NCBI RefSeq assembly: GCF_011057975.1
Contig: NZ_CP049109.1
Coordinates: forward strand, 3,795,476-3,859,475
Direction of reading: 5' to 3'
DNA: 64,000 bases
Origin: Sphingosinithalassobacter tenebrarum
Lineage (GTDB): Bacteria; Pseudomonadota; Alphaproteobacteria; Sphingomonadales; Sphingomonadaceae
A program made the position numbers and the translations under genes. The notes below the pieces were generated by a model. It was not told the DNA's origin and did not search any database. It worked only from the letters and a program-made list of their open reading frames with translations. This document shows positions 1-9,413 of the stretch, piece by piece. The number at the start of each line of letters is the position of its first letter. Positions within the stretch are counted from its first letter, which is position 1.

Positions 1-779
1 CGCTGATGGAGCAGGTCGCGGCGTTCCGCAGCCTCGCGCGCGGCGGGCGCTGGGCGCCGCTGCGGCTGACCGAGGAGGATCCGCATCCCGAAGACCGCGC
101 GATCACGACGCCGCAGGCGGCCTGGATCGTCGGCGACATGCTGTCCGATCCCAATGCCCGCGCCGTCACTTTCGGGCTCGATTCGGCGCTGCGCCTGCCC
201 TTCTGGGCCGCTGCCAAGACCGGCACGTCGAAAGCGATGCGCGACAATTGGTGCATCGGCTTTTCGGATCGCTACACGGTCGGCGTGTGGGTTGGGAATC
301 TGGAAGGCGATCCGATGCGCGCGGTATCCGGCACCAGCGGCGCGGCACCGGTATGGCGCGATGTGATGCTGGGTATCCATGACGGCCGGCCGGGCCACCG
401 GCCCGACCGGCCGGAAGGCGTCGAGGCGCAGCGCGTGACCTTCGCCCAGCATATCGAACAGCCGCGCACCGAATATTTCCTGAAAGGAACCGGCTTTGCC
501 ACCGTTGCGGTCGCGCCGCCCGAATCGCGTCGGCCGCGTATCATCAATCCGGTATCGGGAAGCGTCTATGCGCTCGATCCCGATATCCCGATCGACCGCC
601 AGCGGCTGGCGATCACCGTATCAGGCGAAGTCACCGGCCACCGGCTCGAGCTCGACAAGCGGGACCTGGGATCGGCCGACGGCAAGCCGCTGATCCTCAC
701 GCCACCCGGGCGGCACCGGCTGCGGCTGATCGATCTGAGCGGCAATGTCGTCGATCAGGTGCTGTTCACGGTGCGCTGA
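1..779 (+). CDS. pbpC: Penicillin-binding protein 1C, C-terminal part (5' end outside window)
   Basis: This is the 3' end of a bifunctional peptidoglycan synthase; the frame is open through the left window edge, so the glycosyltransferase domain and most of the transpeptidase domain are missing here. The visible part carries the transpeptidase KTGT motif (codons at 216-227), the usual 'WVGN' segment after it, and a C-terminal biPBP_C domain over roughly the last 80 residues. That C-terminal domain is typical of PBP1C rather than PBP1A. It acts in the periplasm, anchored in the inner membrane, and is often paired with an alpha-2-macroglobulin gene, which would lie outside the window. A strong terminator follows at 879. 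Confidence 0.93.
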   Translation, partial: LMEQVAAFRSLARGGRWAPLRLTEEDPHPEDRAITTPQAAWIVGDMLSDPNARAVTFGLDSALRLPFWAAAKTGTSKAMRDNWCIGFSDRYTVGVWVGNLEGDPMRAVSGTSGAAPVWRDVMLGIHDGRPGHRPDRPEGVEAQRVTFAQHIEQPRTEYFLKGTGFATVAVAPPESRRPRIINPVSGSVYALDPDIPIDRQRLAITVSGEVTGHRLELDKRDLGSADGKPLILTPPGRHRLRLIDLSGNVVDQVLFTVR

Positions 780-878
780 TTCGGATTTGCAGATTTTTTC
801 GGACGCGAAGAACCTTTCTCGATCCGAAACGTTCGCCAATTGGTCCTACCCCTTTCGGGACTGGTGCCATGACGCACC

Positions 879-919
879 GGCCGCGCCGCCCTCGCCCGCC
901 GGCGCGGCCGTTTCTTTTT
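879..919 (+). terminator. Rho-independent terminator after pbpC
   Basis: A perfect 9-bp stem (GGCCGCGCC at 879-887 with GGCGCGGCC at 901-909) is followed by GTTTCTTTTT. It lies 100 bases after the pbpC stop codon and ends before the converging nucleoside transporter gene. The rest of the 780-944 gap shows nothing else. Confidence 0.8.
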
Positions 920-944
920 ACCGCGGACGCGGCGACCGGTGCGT

Positions 945-2285
945 TCAGGCAGGCAGCAACAACCCCGCCAGCGCCGCGCTCATCAGATTGGCCAGGCTGC
1001 CCGCGACCAGCGCGCGGATGCCGAGCCGCGCGATCGCGCCGCGCTGATTGGGGGCGAGGCCGCCGGTAACCGCCATCTGAATCGCGATCGAGCTGAAATT
1101 GGCGAAACCGCACAGCGCGAAGGTGATGATCGTCACAGTGCGCGGCGACAAATCGGTCGCCTGCCCAAGCTGGATAAAGGCGACGAATTCGTTGAGCACC
1201 ACCTTGGTACCGAACAATCCGCCCGCCGTGCCCGCCTCGCTCCACGGAATGCCGAGCAGGAACATCACCGGCTGGAAGATCGTGCCGATGATCAGCTGAA
1301 AGCTGAGCTGCGGAAAGCCGAACCAGCCGCCGATTCCGCCGAGAATACCGTTGGCGAGCGCGACCAGCGCGACGAAGGCGAGCACCATCGCGCCGACCGC
1401 GACGGCTAGCTTGACGCCGGTCTGCGCGCCCGCCGCCGCCGCCATGATGACGTTGTCCGCCTTTTCCTCTTCCATGTCGTGTTCGGCGGCGCGGATCGCC
1501 TCTTCCTCGCGATCGTCATCGAGCGGAAGTTCGCTTTCCTCGAGCGCGACCCTGGGCTCGGGCATCATGATCTTGGCCATCAGCAGCCCGCCCGGCGCCG
1601 CCATGAACGACGCGGCGAGCAACGACGGCAGCGCTTCGGGGCCGAGGAAGCTGGCATAGGCCGCGAGGATCGTCCCCGCGACGCCCGCCATACCGACCGA
1701 CATCACCGCGAAGAGCTGCGATTCGGTGAGCTTGGCGAGATAGGGACGAATGACGAGCGGCGATTCGCTCTGCCCGACGAAGATGTTCGCCGCCGCGCAC
1801 AGCGATTCGACCTTGGTAACGCCGGTGAATTTCTCGATCGCGCCGCCGACCCAGCGGATCACCAGCTGCATGATGCCGAGATGATAGAGGATCGAAACAA
1901 GGCTGGCGAAGAAGATGATCACGGGCAGCGCGGCGATCGCGAAGCTGGTGCCTCCGACATCGGGGGCCGCGAGCGGCCCGAAGATGAACTGCGTGCCGGC
2001 ATCGGCATAGCCGAGCAGCGCGCTGACGCCGGCCGACATCGCCTTGATCGCTTCGCGCCCCGCCGGGACATAGAGAACGAGTACCGCGATCCCCGCCTGC
2101 AATGCGAAGGCCGGGATCACCTGACGCAGCCGTATGGCGCGCTTGCGCGGCGAAATCAGGAAGGCGATTGCAAGGATTACGGCAATGCCGGCGATGCCGA
2201 TGGGAAACTGGCTCAGGGTGGAGACCTTCGTGCTGGATTGCGGGCGCGGCGCCCCCGAAACATGCAGAGTGGCGCGGTGCAGCAT
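945..2285 (-). CDS. NupC/CNT family concentrative nucleoside transporter
   Basis: An inner-membrane symporter for nucleosides, 446 residues from the start chosen here. The three parts of the CNT family can be followed: an N-terminal domain ('SPRKRAIRLRQVIPAFALQ'), the central gate domain ('GIMQLVIRWVGG...NIFVGQSESPLVIRPY'), and a C-terminal domain ending 'LANLMSAALAGLLLPA'. A highly acidic loop (about residues 255-290) separates the last two domains. The reading frame stays open upstream to 2651, but that part is Arg/Glu-rich and lies opposite the next gene, so it is rejected. ATG at 2285 leaves a short extra N-terminus before the first membrane helix; ATG at 2312 is a possible alternative. 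The gene is divergent from the transporter at 2349. Confidence 0.9.
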   Translation of the reverse strand: MLHRATLHVSGAPRPQSSTKVSTLSQFPIGIAGIAVILAIAFLISPRKRAIRLRQVIPAFALQAGIAVLVLYVPAGREAIKAMSAGVSALLGYADAGTQFIFGPLAAPDVGGTSFAIAALPVIIFFASLVSILYHLGIMQLVIRWVGGAIEKFTGVTKVESLCAAANIFVGQSESPLVIRPYLAKLTESQLFAVMSVGMAGVAGTILAAYASFLGPEALPSLLAASFMAAPGGLLMAKIMMPEPRVALEESELPLDDDREEEAIRAAEHDMEEEKADNVIMAAAAGAQTGVKLAVAVGAMVLAFVALVALANGILGGIGGWFGFPQLSFQLIIGTIFQPVMFLLGIPWSEAGTAGGLFGTKVVLNEFVAFIQLGQATDLSPRTVTIITFALCGFANFSSIAIQMAVTGGLAPNQRGAIARLGIRALVAGSLANLMSAALAGLLLPA

Positions 2286-2348
2286 GGATGGCAAGGGCGC
2301 AGCCAACTCCATCTTTCGCGGCCGGGAAATTGTCGCTAGCGTCCCGCG

Positions 2349-3020
2349 ATGGATACCGAACATCGCGCCGTTCCGCGCTCGCTCTTCCTCCTCGCGGTCT
2401 TTTACGGCGGCATGGTCTGCATCGCCGGCGTGCTGGGCAACAAGCAGGTTTCGCTGGGGCCAGTTTCGCAGATCGGCGATTGGGTGGGCATCGGGCCGCT
2501 CGCGGTCGAGGCGGGCATTTTCGCGTTCCTGCTGCTCGTTTCGGTATCGAGCGCGGTCGCCGAACTCCACGGGCGGGCAGTGGCGAACCGGCTGGTATTG
2601 TTCGGCTTCATTCCGCTGCTGATGTCGGTCGCGCTGTCCTGGCTCGTCCATGCGCTGCCCGCCTCTTCGGAAATGCAGCCCGAGGGACTGGCGGCGGTTC
2701 AGTATATCCTCGGCGCGACCTGGCGGATCTGGCTGGGCGGGATCACTGCCTATGGCATTTCCACCTTGCTCAACGTCACCATCTTCAGCGCGCTGAAGCG
2801 CGAGGGCGGCGGACTGATGTGGCTGCGTTCGGCCGTCGCGGGCGTGCTCAGCCAGATCGTTGACACGCTGATCTTCGTCACCATCGCCTTTTACGGCGTG
2901 TTCCCGATCTTCGAACTGCTGGTCGGCCAGATGCTTGCCAAGGTAGTGCTTTCGGCGGTTCTGGTGCCGCTGCTCATCTATATCTTCGTCTGGATCGCGC
3001 GCGCGGTCGACGGCAACTAA
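2349..3020 (+). CDS. Queuosine precursor transporter (YhhQ/VUT family)
   Basis: A polytopic membrane protein of 223 residues with about six or seven hydrophobic helices. It matches the VUT_1/YhhQ family (PF02592), whose E. coli member imports the queuosine precursors preQ0 and preQ1. Family features seen are the region '[20 protein letters not shown]' and the later '[19 protein letters not shown]', where the conserved S-x-x-x-D polar residues lie in a helix. It is close to the divergent nucleoside transporter, so the pair may serve nucleobase and nucleoside uptake; that link is inference. No other queuosine gene is adjacent. Confidence 0.85.
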   Translation: MDTEHRAVPRSLFLLAVFYGGMVCIAGVLGNKQVSLGPVSQIGDWVGIGPLAVEAGIFAFLLLVSVSSAVAELHGRAVANRLVLFGFIPLLMSVALSWLVHALPASSEMQPEGLAAVQYILGATWRIWLGGITAYGISTLLNVTIFSALKREGGGLMWLRSAVAGVLSQIVDTLIFVTIAFYGVFPIFELLVGQMLAKVVLSAVLVPLLIYIFVWIARAVDGN

Positions 3021-3032
3021 GCCTCACCGGAG

Positions 3033-3111
3033 CCGTTGGGTTCGAGCAGCTTCGAGCGAGGCCGAGAAGCGGCCGTCGAGAACCGGTTCTCGACAAGCTC
3101 GAACCAAACGG
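3033..3111. repeat. REP-like palindromic doublet, family A (CGAG subtype)
   Basis: Inverted arms CCGTTGGGTTCGAGC (3033-3047) and its near reverse complement (3097-3111, 14 of 15 bases) flank a 20-bp perfect palindrome at 3075-3094. The right arm, read on the minus strand, has the stem GGTTC/GAACC around the loop GAGCTTGTCGA, the same loop found in copies near 9.4, 15.8, 34.4 and 59.4 kb. It fills the gap between the queuosine transporter and argB. Confidence 0.85.
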
Positions 3112-3183
3112 ATGGGGCAACGGAGCGGAGATGCGAACCGCCCCTTGTTTCCAACCGCGCAACTTGGCGCTATTGGCGCGCGC

Positions 3184-4095
3184 ATGACCGATCACAGCCC
3201 CGACCCCGCAATGCTCGCCAAGGCGGAGACGCTCACCGAGGCGCTCCCCTATCTGCAGCGTTACGCGGGAAAGACCTTTGTCGTGAAATATGGCGGTCAC
3301 GCGATGGGCGATCCCGAGCTGGCGCGCGATTTCGCGGAAGACGTGGTGCTGCTCAAGGCCGTCGGAATCAATCCGATCGTGGTGCATGGCGGCGGCCCGC
3401 AGATCGGCGCGATGCTCAAGCAGCTCGGCATCGAATCGCAGTTCGTCGGCGGGCTGCGCGTCACCGACAAGGCGACCGCCGAAGTCGCCGAAATGGTGCT
3501 GGCGGGGAAGATCAACAAGGAGATCGTCGCGTGGATCGCCGAAGCGGGCGGCCGCGCGGTGGGCATTTCGGGCAAGGACGCGCGGCTCGTCACTGCCGAA
3601 AAGGTGAAGCGCAGCGAGCCCGATCCCAATTCGGGGATAGAGCGCCATGTCGATCTGGGGTTCGTCGGCGATCCGGTGCATGTCGATCCTTCGATCCTGC
3701 ACCAGCTTGCCAAGGACGGCATCATTCCTGTCGTCGCGCCGGTCGCGCTCGGCGCCGATGGCGACACCTACAACATCAATGCCGACACGATGGCGGGCGC
3801 GATCGCGGCGGCGTGCAATGCCTCGCGCTTCTTCCTGCTCACCGATGTCGCGGGCGTGCTTTCGAAGGACGGCGATCTTCAGACCGATCTCGATCCGGCG
3901 GGGATCGACGCGCTGATCAAGGACGGGACGATTTCGGGCGGGATGATCCCCAAGGTCGAAACCTGCGTGAAGGCAGTCGAACGGGGCGTCGACGCCGCGG
4001 TCATCCTCGACGGGCGCATCCCGCACGGGATGCTGCTGGAAATCTTCACCCGGCGCGGTGCGGGCACGCTTGTCCGCAAAAACGGGCGGGCTTGA
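3184..4095 (+). CDS. argB: Acetylglutamate kinase
   Basis: Catalyses ATP-dependent phosphorylation of N-acetyl-L-glutamate, the second step of arginine synthesis, in the cytoplasm. The 303-residue protein shows the amino-acid-kinase fold motifs: the phosphate-binding 'KYGGHAMG' (about residues 35-42), 'VHGGGPQIG' (67-75) for the substrate, and '[12 protein letters not shown]' in the C-terminal half. An upstream in-frame ATG at 3112 was rejected because the added residues run into the repeat element and lack family similarity. ATG 3184 gives the usual alphaproteobacterial N-terminus. yggT, DUF167, folD and marC follow on the same strand. Confidence 0.97.
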   Translation: MTDHSPDPAMLAKAETLTEALPYLQRYAGKTFVVKYGGHAMGDPELARDFAEDVVLLKAVGINPIVVHGGGPQIGAMLKQLGIESQFVGGLRVTDKATAEVAEMVLAGKINKEIVAWIAEAGGRAVGISGKDARLVTAEKVKRSEPDPNSGIERHVDLGFVGDPVHVDPSILHQLAKDGIIPVVAPVALGADGDTYNINADTMAGAIAAACNASRFFLLTDVAGVLSKDGDLQTDLDPAGIDALIKDGTISGGMIPKVETCVKAVERGVDAAVILDGRIPHGMLLEIFTRRGAGTLVRKNGRA

Positions 4096-4150
4096 GCCAT
4101 CGCCCCTATATTGTGTATCAACACCCTAAATCACTTATGCGAGGCTCCGC

Positions 4151-4465
4151 TTGAACGCGATCCTGATTCCCCTTCTCCAGATCGTCCAGCTGCTGCTGAC
4201 GGTCTTCACCTTCGTCATCGTTGCGCAGGCGATCCTGTCCTGGCTGATCGTCTTCAACGTGATCAACACCTATAACGAATTCGTCCGTTCGCTGTGGAAC
4301 GGGCTGAAGGTCGTGACCGAGCCGGTCTATCGCCCGATCAGGAAGATTCTGCCCGATTTCGGCGCGCTCGACATTTCGCCGCTGATCGTGCTGTTGGTCC
4401 TCTACATCCTCAACAACATCGTGATTGCCAACGCGATCCGATCGCTGATGCGCGCGGGATACTGA
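4151..4465 (+). CDS. YggT family membrane protein
   Basis: A small integral membrane protein of 104 residues with two YggT repeats, each a hydrophobic helix: 'LLTVFTFVIVAQAILSWLIVF' near the N-terminus and 'ISPLIVLLVLYILNNIVIANAI' near the C-terminus. The family signature 'VTEPVYRPIRKILPDFGALDISPLIVLL' is complete in the middle. The start is a TTG codon at 4151; no in-frame ATG exists nearby. YggT proteins are linked to envelope and osmotic functions, but the molecular role is not settled. It is followed by a DUF167 gene 8 bases later, the common yggT-yggU arrangement. Confidence 0.9.
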   Translation: MNAILIPLLQIVQLLLTVFTFVIVAQAILSWLIVFNVINTYNEFVRSLWNGLKVVTEPVYRPIRKILPDFGALDISPLIVLLVLYILNNIVIANAIRSLMRAGY

Positions 4466-4473
4466 CGCCGGCC

Positions 4474-4776
4474 ATGCCCGCATGGCGTATGCGCGACGAC
4501 GGCATCGAGATCGCCGTTCGCGTGACGCCGCGGGCAAAGCGCGCGCAATTCGCCGCGGGTACCGAAGAGCATTTCGCCGTCCGACTCGCCGCGCCGCCGG
4601 TGGAGGGCGCCGCCAACACCGCGCTGATCGCGCTGGTGGCAAAGCAATTCGACGTGGGAAAGCGCGCAGTGACGCTGATTGCGGGCGAAACCTCCCGGCT
4701 CAAGCGGCTGGCGATCGCCGGTGATGCGACAGCGCTGGCGGAGCGCGCCGCAAGCCATTATGGCGACACGCCATGA
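4474..4776 (+). CDS. DUF167 (YggU) family protein
   Basis: A 100-residue soluble protein of the DUF167/YggU family (PF02594). The hallmark stretch '[24 protein letters not shown]' (about residues 30-53) is present, with the following 'SRLKRLAI' segment. The biochemical function is unknown; structures of homologues are known. It starts 8 bases after yggT and overlaps folD by four bases (ATGA), which suggests translational coupling. A longer open frame upstream overlaps yggT and is rejected. Confidence 0.88.
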   Translation: MPAWRMRDDGIEIAVRVTPRAKRAQFAAGTEEHFAVRLAAPPVEGAANTALIALVAKQFDVGKRAVTLIAGETSRLKRLAIAGDATALAERAASHYGDTP

Positions 4777-5648
4777 GCGCCCGGATCATCGATGGAAAAG
4801 CCTTTGCCGCAGACCTGCGTGAGCGGGTGGCGAGCCATGTCCCCGCCTTTCGCGAGCGGACCGGACGCAGTCCGGGGCTGGCGGTGGTGCTGGTCGGCGA
4901 GGATCCCGCATCCGCCGTCTATGTCCGCAACAAGGGCAAGATGACGCGCGCGGCGGGGATGGAGAGCATTGAGCATCGGCTCGACGCGAAGGTCGAGCAG
5001 GACGAACTCAACGCGCTGGTCGACCGGCTCAACGCCGATCCGACGGTCGACGGAATCCTGGTCCAGCTGCCGCTGCCGCCGCATCTCGATGCCGACGAAG
5101 TTATCCTGCGCATCGACCCCGACAAGGATGTCGACGGCTTTCACCCGGTCAATGCCGGCCGGCTGGCCAGCGGCCTGCCCGCGATGGTGCCGTGCACGCC
5201 GCTCGGCTGCCTGATGCTGCTCGAGGATGAACTCGGCGACCTTTCGGGCAAGGACGCAGTGGTGATCGGCCGGTCGAACATCGTCGGCAAGCCGATGGCG
5301 GCGCTGCTGACGGCGAAAAGCTGCACCGTAACGGTTGCGCATTCGCGCACGCGCAACCTGCCGCACTATCTCAAACATGCCGATATCGTCGTTGCCGCGG
5401 TCGGGCGTCCGCAATTCGTCCACGGCGAATGGCTCAAGCCCGGCGCGACGGTTATCGATGTCGGCATCAACCGTACCGAGGACGGGCTGGTCGGCGATGT
5501 CGATTTCGACAGCGCGGCGAGCATGGCAGGCGCCATCACACCGGTGCCCGGCGGCGTCGGGCCGATGACGATCGCGGTACTGCTGCGTAATACGCTCGTT
5601 GCCGCGCACCGCCGCGAAGGCGTGCCGCTGGACGAAAGCGCGATCTGA
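4773..5648 (+). CDS. folD: Bifunctional methylenetetrahydrofolate dehydrogenase/cyclohydrolase
   Basis: FolD interconverts 5,10-methylene-, methenyl- and 10-formyl-tetrahydrofolate in the cytoplasm using NADP. The 291-residue protein is full length. The catalytic 'YVRNKGKM' (residues 50-57, lysines 54 and 56), the '[10 protein letters not shown]' segment, the NADP-binding 'GRSNIVGKP', and the C-terminal signature '[10 protein letters not shown]' (257-266) are all visible. The start overlaps the DUF167 gene by four bases, and the stop overlaps the start of marC by one, so these genes form one transcription unit. Confidence 0.97.
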   Translation: MSARIIDGKAFAADLRERVASHVPAFRERTGRSPGLAVVLVGEDPASAVYVRNKGKMTRAAGMESIEHRLDAKVEQDELNALVDRLNADPTVDGILVQLPLPPHLDADEVILRIDPDKDVDGFHPVNAGRLASGLPAMVPCTPLGCLMLLEDELGDLSGKDAVVIGRSNIVGKPMAALLTAKSCTVTVAHSRTRNLPHYLKHADIVVAAVGRPQFVHGEWLKPGATVIDVGINRTEDGLVGDVDFDSAASMAGAITPVPGGVGPMTIAVLLRNTLVAAHRREGVPLDESAI

Positions 5649-6289
5649 TGATCGAACTGTTCATCTCCACCTTCATGACGTTCTTCGTCGTGATCGATCC
5701 GCTCGGCTGCGCCCCCATCTATGCCGGGCTGACGGCCGGCGCGAGTTCGCGCGAGCGCGTTGCGATGGCGACGCGCGCCGTGGTCGTGTCGGCGGTAATC
5801 CTGCTCATCTTCGCCTGGGTGGGCGAGCAACTGCTCGGCGCGCTCGGCATCAGCCTCGACGCGTTCCGCATCGCGGGCGGCATCATGCTGTTCCTGATCG
5901 CGATCGACATGGTGTTCGAAAAGCGCTCGCAACGGCGCGAGGATCGCGCGCAGAAGATCCTCGAACAGCCTGAAGTCGAGGACGTCTCGATCTTTCCGAT
6001 GGCGATGCCGATGATCGCCGGGCCGGGATCGATCGCGTCGATCATGCTGCTGATGTCGCAGTCGGACGGGACTCAGGCCACCATCGTCGTGCTGGCGGCA
6101 ATGATGACGATCCTGGTGCTGACGCTGGTGGCGCTGATCGCCGCCGGGCCACTGATGCGACTGCTCGGCGCCAAGATCGAAGCAGTCATAACCCGGCTGC
6201 TGGGCGTGCTGCTTGCCGCGCTGGCGACTCAGTTCGTCGTCGACGGGCTGCGCGAGAGCTTTCTCACCGTGGCGCCCGCGCTTCACTGA
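5648..6289 (+). CDS. MarC family membrane protein
   Basis: A 213-residue inner-membrane protein with about six helices, of the MarC/UPF0056 family (PF01914). Family landmarks are 'FVVIDPLGCAPIYAGLT' in the first helix and 'FPMAMPMIAGPGSIASIMLL' at the centre. MarC was once tied to multiple antibiotic resistance but that role was not upheld; the true function is unknown. Its start codon overlaps the folD stop (ATGATG context at 5648). It converges on the minus-strand gene that ends at 6283, with an overlap of seven bases. Confidence 0.88.
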   Translation: MIELFISTFMTFFVVIDPLGCAPIYAGLTAGASSRERVAMATRAVVVSAVILLIFAWVGEQLLGALGISLDAFRIAGGIMLFLIAIDMVFEKRSQRREDRAQKILEQPEVEDVSIFPMAMPMIAGPGSIASIMLLMSQSDGTQATIVVLAAMMTILVLTLVALIAAGPLMRLLGAKIEAVITRLLGVLLAALATQFVVDGLRESFLTVAPALH

Positions 6290-8106
6290 TCGGCGGGCGG
6301 CGCTGCGGGCGCGTCATAGTCGATCCGCCACAGCTTGAACGGCGTTTTTTCGGGCAGCTCGACCGGCGTCAGCCAGTCGGGAACGATCCCGCGATGCAAC
6401 TGTGCATAGAAGCCGTGCGGATTGCGTGCGCGATACACTGTGGTTTCGGCCATGTTGACGCAGATCAGCACATATTCGGCATGATGGCGCGCCGCGATCG
6501 GCCGGAAGTCCTGCGGCTTGCCGGTAAAGGCATGATGCACGTCCAGGATCGCCTGGCCGTTGCGGTGATAGGGCCCGGCAACGGCATTGTGATGCGTCAG
6601 CGTGATCAGGCGCGGGCCGAGATCGACCTGCGTGAACATCGTCGCGCTCGGCAGTTTCTCGAGCGGCTTCATCGCCCAGAAACGCTGGCAGTTGCTGTTC
6701 GCCTTGGCCACCACCGGGCTGCGCCCGGTGGGCAGGTCGATCGGCAGCCATTTGATGACATAGGCAACGAACAGCCCCGACACGATCATGAAGGCGGCGA
6801 CCACGCCGATCACGCGCACCAGCATCCAGCGCTGGCGCATGCACCAGGGCACGATGATCCAGAGCAGCGCAGTGGCGCCGGGCAGGCTGAGCATCTGCGC
6901 TGCGGGGCCGGCGCGCACCTGCCACATCAGCATCGCCGAAGCGAACAGCGTGAACAGCGCCACTGCCGCCCACCCCACTGCCGCAGGAGTACGCCGCGCG
7001 CGCCAGAAGGCGACCAGCGCGCCGATCAGCCCGATCGCGGGCAGCACGGAGATCGGCAGCGCATTGCGCAGCGGCACGCGGAAGATCGGTCGCGCCTCGC
7101 GCACATTGTTGAGCCAGGTCTCCTCAAGCTCCGGCGACACGCCTTCGAGCCGCCCGCCGACGCATTGCGGAAAGACGCTGGCGAAGGCTCCGGCAATGAA
7201 CGCGCCCGCCGCCGCCGCCATCACCAGCCGCAGCCAGCGCCGCGCGATCCGCGGCAGCGACATGGCGAACAGCAGCCCGCCCGCCGCGATCATCGCCGAC
7301 AGCCAGACCGGCGTCAGCGCGTCGCAGCGCATCGCCATATTGTCGTAGGAACCGAACACCGCGAATCCGAAGGCGCTGCCGCTTGCCAGCGTCAGGCCAT
7401 AGGTGCGCATCCGCCGCGCCTCTTCACCGTCCCAGATCCAGCGCAGCGTGACGATCGCGCCCGCCGCCGCGCAATAGGGCAGCAGTTCGAGCCCGATGGT
7501 GAGCGACAGTGCGCTGGAGAGCCCCACCGTGGCGCCGCCCCGCGCCCGGCGCGGATCGGCCATGCCCGCGACCGTCACCGCCAGACAGGCGAGCTGCCAG
7601 CCATGATGATCGATCCGCAGCGGCGCGAACATCAGCATCGTCGACGTACAGCCGAGCATCAGCGCGACGGTGATCGGCCATGCGAGCGGCGCGACGAGAC
7701 GCCGCACGGCGAGCGACATCGCCGTCACCACCACGCCCAGCGGCAGCAGCGGCGCGATGCCGCAGGCGATCTTCTCCGCCATCGCAGTGCCGAGCAGCGG
7801 CTGCAGCAGCAGGATCATCCCCGCGATCGGCAAGTCGACCAGCCGCGACCAGTGGATATTGAATCCGCCCGGCGGGTCGAGGCGATACTGGCGCAGATCG
7901 TACCAGCCCTGCCCGTCGAGCAGCGCACGGACCTGCATCAGCCGCATATTGTCGTCGGTGTCGCCGAGCGCGAGCCAGTAGATCATGCCCCAGCGCGTCG
8001 CCAGGAACCAGGCAGCGATCAGCAGCCAGGCAAGCAGTGCCCAGCGAAGCCAGTGCCGGTCGAAATCGTCCCTCAGGCGGAGCGCGCCGGACGGCAAATG
8101 CTGCAA
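6283..8106 (-). CDS. Polytopic membrane protein, probable GT-C fold glycosyltransferase
   Basis: A 607-residue protein with about ten or eleven hydrophobic helices in its first 480 residues and a soluble periplasmic-type tail of about 120 residues. After the first helix comes an acidic loop, 'LGDTDDNMRLMQVR' (residues 48-60), the position where GT-C enzymes carry their catalytic Asp-rich motif; the next loop has 'GFNIHWSRLVDLP'. The call to a lipid-linked sugar transferase is inference from this topology. It supports the idea that GtrA (8195) and the GtrB-like GT2 (9494) are its neighbours in one pathway. Similar proteins are sometimes annotated as AcrB-like, which nothing here supports. It is divergent from gtrA. 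Confidence 0.6.
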   Translation of the reverse strand: MQHLPSGALRLRDDFDRHWLRWALLAWLLIAAWFLATRWGMIYWLALGDTDDNMRLMQVRALLDGQGWYDLRQYRLDPPGGFNIHWSRLVDLPIAGMILLLQPLLGTAMAEKIACGIAPLLPLGVVVTAMSLAVRRLVAPLAWPITVALMLGCTSTMLMFAPLRIDHHGWQLACLAVTVAGMADPRRARGGATVGLSSALSLTIGLELLPYCAAAGAIVTLRWIWDGEEARRMRTYGLTLASGSAFGFAVFGSYDNMAMRCDALTPVWLSAMIAAGGLLFAMSLPRIARRWLRLVMAAAAGAFIAGAFASVFPQCVGGRLEGVSPELEETWLNNVREARPIFRVPLRNALPISVLPAIGLIGALVAFWRARRTPAAVGWAAVALFTLFASAMLMWQVRAGPAAQMLSLPGATALLWIIVPWCMRQRWMLVRVIGVVAAFMIVSGLFVAYVIKWLPIDLPTGRSPVVAKANSNCQRFWAMKPLEKLPSATMFTQVDLGPRLITLTHHNAVAGPYHRNGQAILDVHHAFTGKPQDFRPIAARHHAEYVLICVNMAETTVYRARNPHGFYAQLHRGIVPDWLTPVELPEKTPFKLWRIDYDAPAAPPADQ

Positions 8107-8194
8107 AACTGCTTCCCCTATGCTCGCCCGCCCTCTACTGCGCCGAGCGGCGCGGGCAAATCCCCCTTGAAGCTATAGGGATACCATTGGATCA

Positions 8195-8656
8195 ATGCCC
8201 GGCAATGGTTTCGTATCGACGGGTGTTCCGGTGACGGCATTGTTTCAGCGTATCGACGCGCTTCGGGAGAGCGGGGTGCTCGGCCAGCTGATCCGTTTCG
8301 GGATCGCCGGGGGCATTTCGACGCTTATCTATTCGGCGGTCTATCTGCCGCTTGCCTATTGGGTGTTCCCCGATCTGGCGGTGGCGGCAGTCCCCTTTGC
8401 CTTTGCCGTCGCGGTGACGGCGGGCTTCTTCCTTCACTCGCTGTGGAGCTTCAAGGGGCATGGCACGCGCGACAATAGCGGGAAGCAGCATGCCAAGTTC
8501 GTCGTGGTGCAGGGTGCCGGGCTGGTGCTCAACGCGGCTTTCACCTGGATAATGGCCGACTATCTGCACTGGCCGGACTGGACGCCGCTGCTGCCGATCG
8601 TCACGGTCACGCCGCTAGTCACCTTTTCGCTCAACCGGCAGTGGGTGTTCGGATAA
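8195..8656 (+). CDS. GtrA family membrane protein
   Basis: A 153-residue protein with four helices, GtrA/DPMS3 family (PF04138). The signature 'LIRFGIAGGISTLIYSAVYLPLAYW' is at the first helix and 'RQWVF' at the C-terminus. Family members move or help move polyprenyl-phosphate-linked sugars across the inner membrane, acting with a GtrB-type GT2 and a GT-C transferase, both of which lie nearby. ATG 8195 is used; GTG at 8231 would start just before 'TALFQRID' and is equally plausible. The methyltransferase gene follows after 18 bases. Confidence 0.85.
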   Translation: MPGNGFVSTGVPVTALFQRIDALRESGVLGQLIRFGIAGGISTLIYSAVYLPLAYWVFPDLAVAAVPFAFAVAVTAGFFLHSLWSFKGHGTRDNSGKQHAKFVVVQGAGLVLNAAFTWIMADYLHWPDWTPLLPIVTVTPLVTFSLNRQWVFG

Positions 8657-8674
8657 TGGGGATATTCGGCTGAT

Positions 8675-9406
8675 ATGGATCGCATCGTCTATGATCGCAT
8701 GGCCGCGCACGACACCACCCATTGGTGGTATCGCGCCCGCCGCGACGTGCTCGCCGATTATCTGACGCGGTGGGGCGCGTTGCCGGAGGCGGCACGCATT
8801 CTCGAAATCGGCTGCGGCACCGGCCACAACCTGCCGATGCTCGCGCAATTCGGCGAGATCGACGCGATCGAAATCGACGAGGATGCGGGCAGATATGCCG
8901 CCGAGCGGCTGGGCAAGCCGATCGGCACCGCGCCGCTGCCCGAACTGACCGGCGTCGAACGCGGCGCCTATGACCTCGTCGCGGTGCTCGATGTGATCGA
9001 GCATGTCGAGAATGACGTCGCCGCGCTCAAGGCGATGGCCGCGTGCCTGAAACCCGGCGGGCGCATCCTGATCACCGTGCCCGCGCATCAATGGATGTGG
9101 AGCGCGCATGACGTGGTGAACCATCACCATCGCCGCTATTCGAAGACGACGCTGACGCAATCGCTGCGCGCGGCGGGGCTGGGGTGGAAAAAGCTCGGCT
9201 ATTTCAATTCGCTGCTGTTTCCCGCCGCAGTCGCGCAGCGCGCCGTCGGCAAGTTGACGCGCAAGGAAGACAGCGACGATTCGCCGCCGCCCGCACCGCT
9301 CAACATGGCGTTCGAAACGATCTTCCGGCTCGAGCGGCATCTGGTGGGCCGCGTGCCGCTGCCGCCGGGGTTGTCGATCATCGCACTGGCTTCGCCCAAA
9401 GGCTGA
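8675..9406 (+). CDS. Class I SAM-dependent methyltransferase
   Basis: A 243-residue methyltransferase of the Methyltransf_11/23 type. Motif I 'ILEIGCGTGH' is at residues 42-51, the acidic motif II 'IDAIEIDED' near residue 65, and 'YDLVAVLDVIEHVENDV' is the motif IV region. 'RRYSKTTL' is typical of enzymes acting on sugars or polyprenyl-linked substrates in surface polysaccharide loci. Substrate unknown. It follows gtrA closely and probably shares its transcript, and converges on the GT2 gene across a REP doublet. Confidence 0.8.
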   Translation: MDRIVYDRMAAHDTTHWWYRARRDVLADYLTRWGALPEAARILEIGCGTGHNLPMLAQFGEIDAIEIDEDAGRYAAERLGKPIGTAPLPELTGVERGAYDLVAVLDVIEHVENDVAALKAMAACLKPGGRILITVPAHQWMWSAHDVVNHHHRRYSKTTLTQSLRAAGLGWKKLGYFNSLLFPAAVAQRAVGKLTRKEDSDDSPPPAPLNMAFETIFRLERHLVGRVPLPPGLSIIALASPKG

Positions 9407-9413
9407 ACCATTT

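Noticed and set aside
6394..8178. Open frame of 594 codons on the plus strand opposite the GT-C-like gene
   Set aside because: Extremely polar, Gln/Arg/His-rich antisense product. The minus-strand frame has clear membrane helices.
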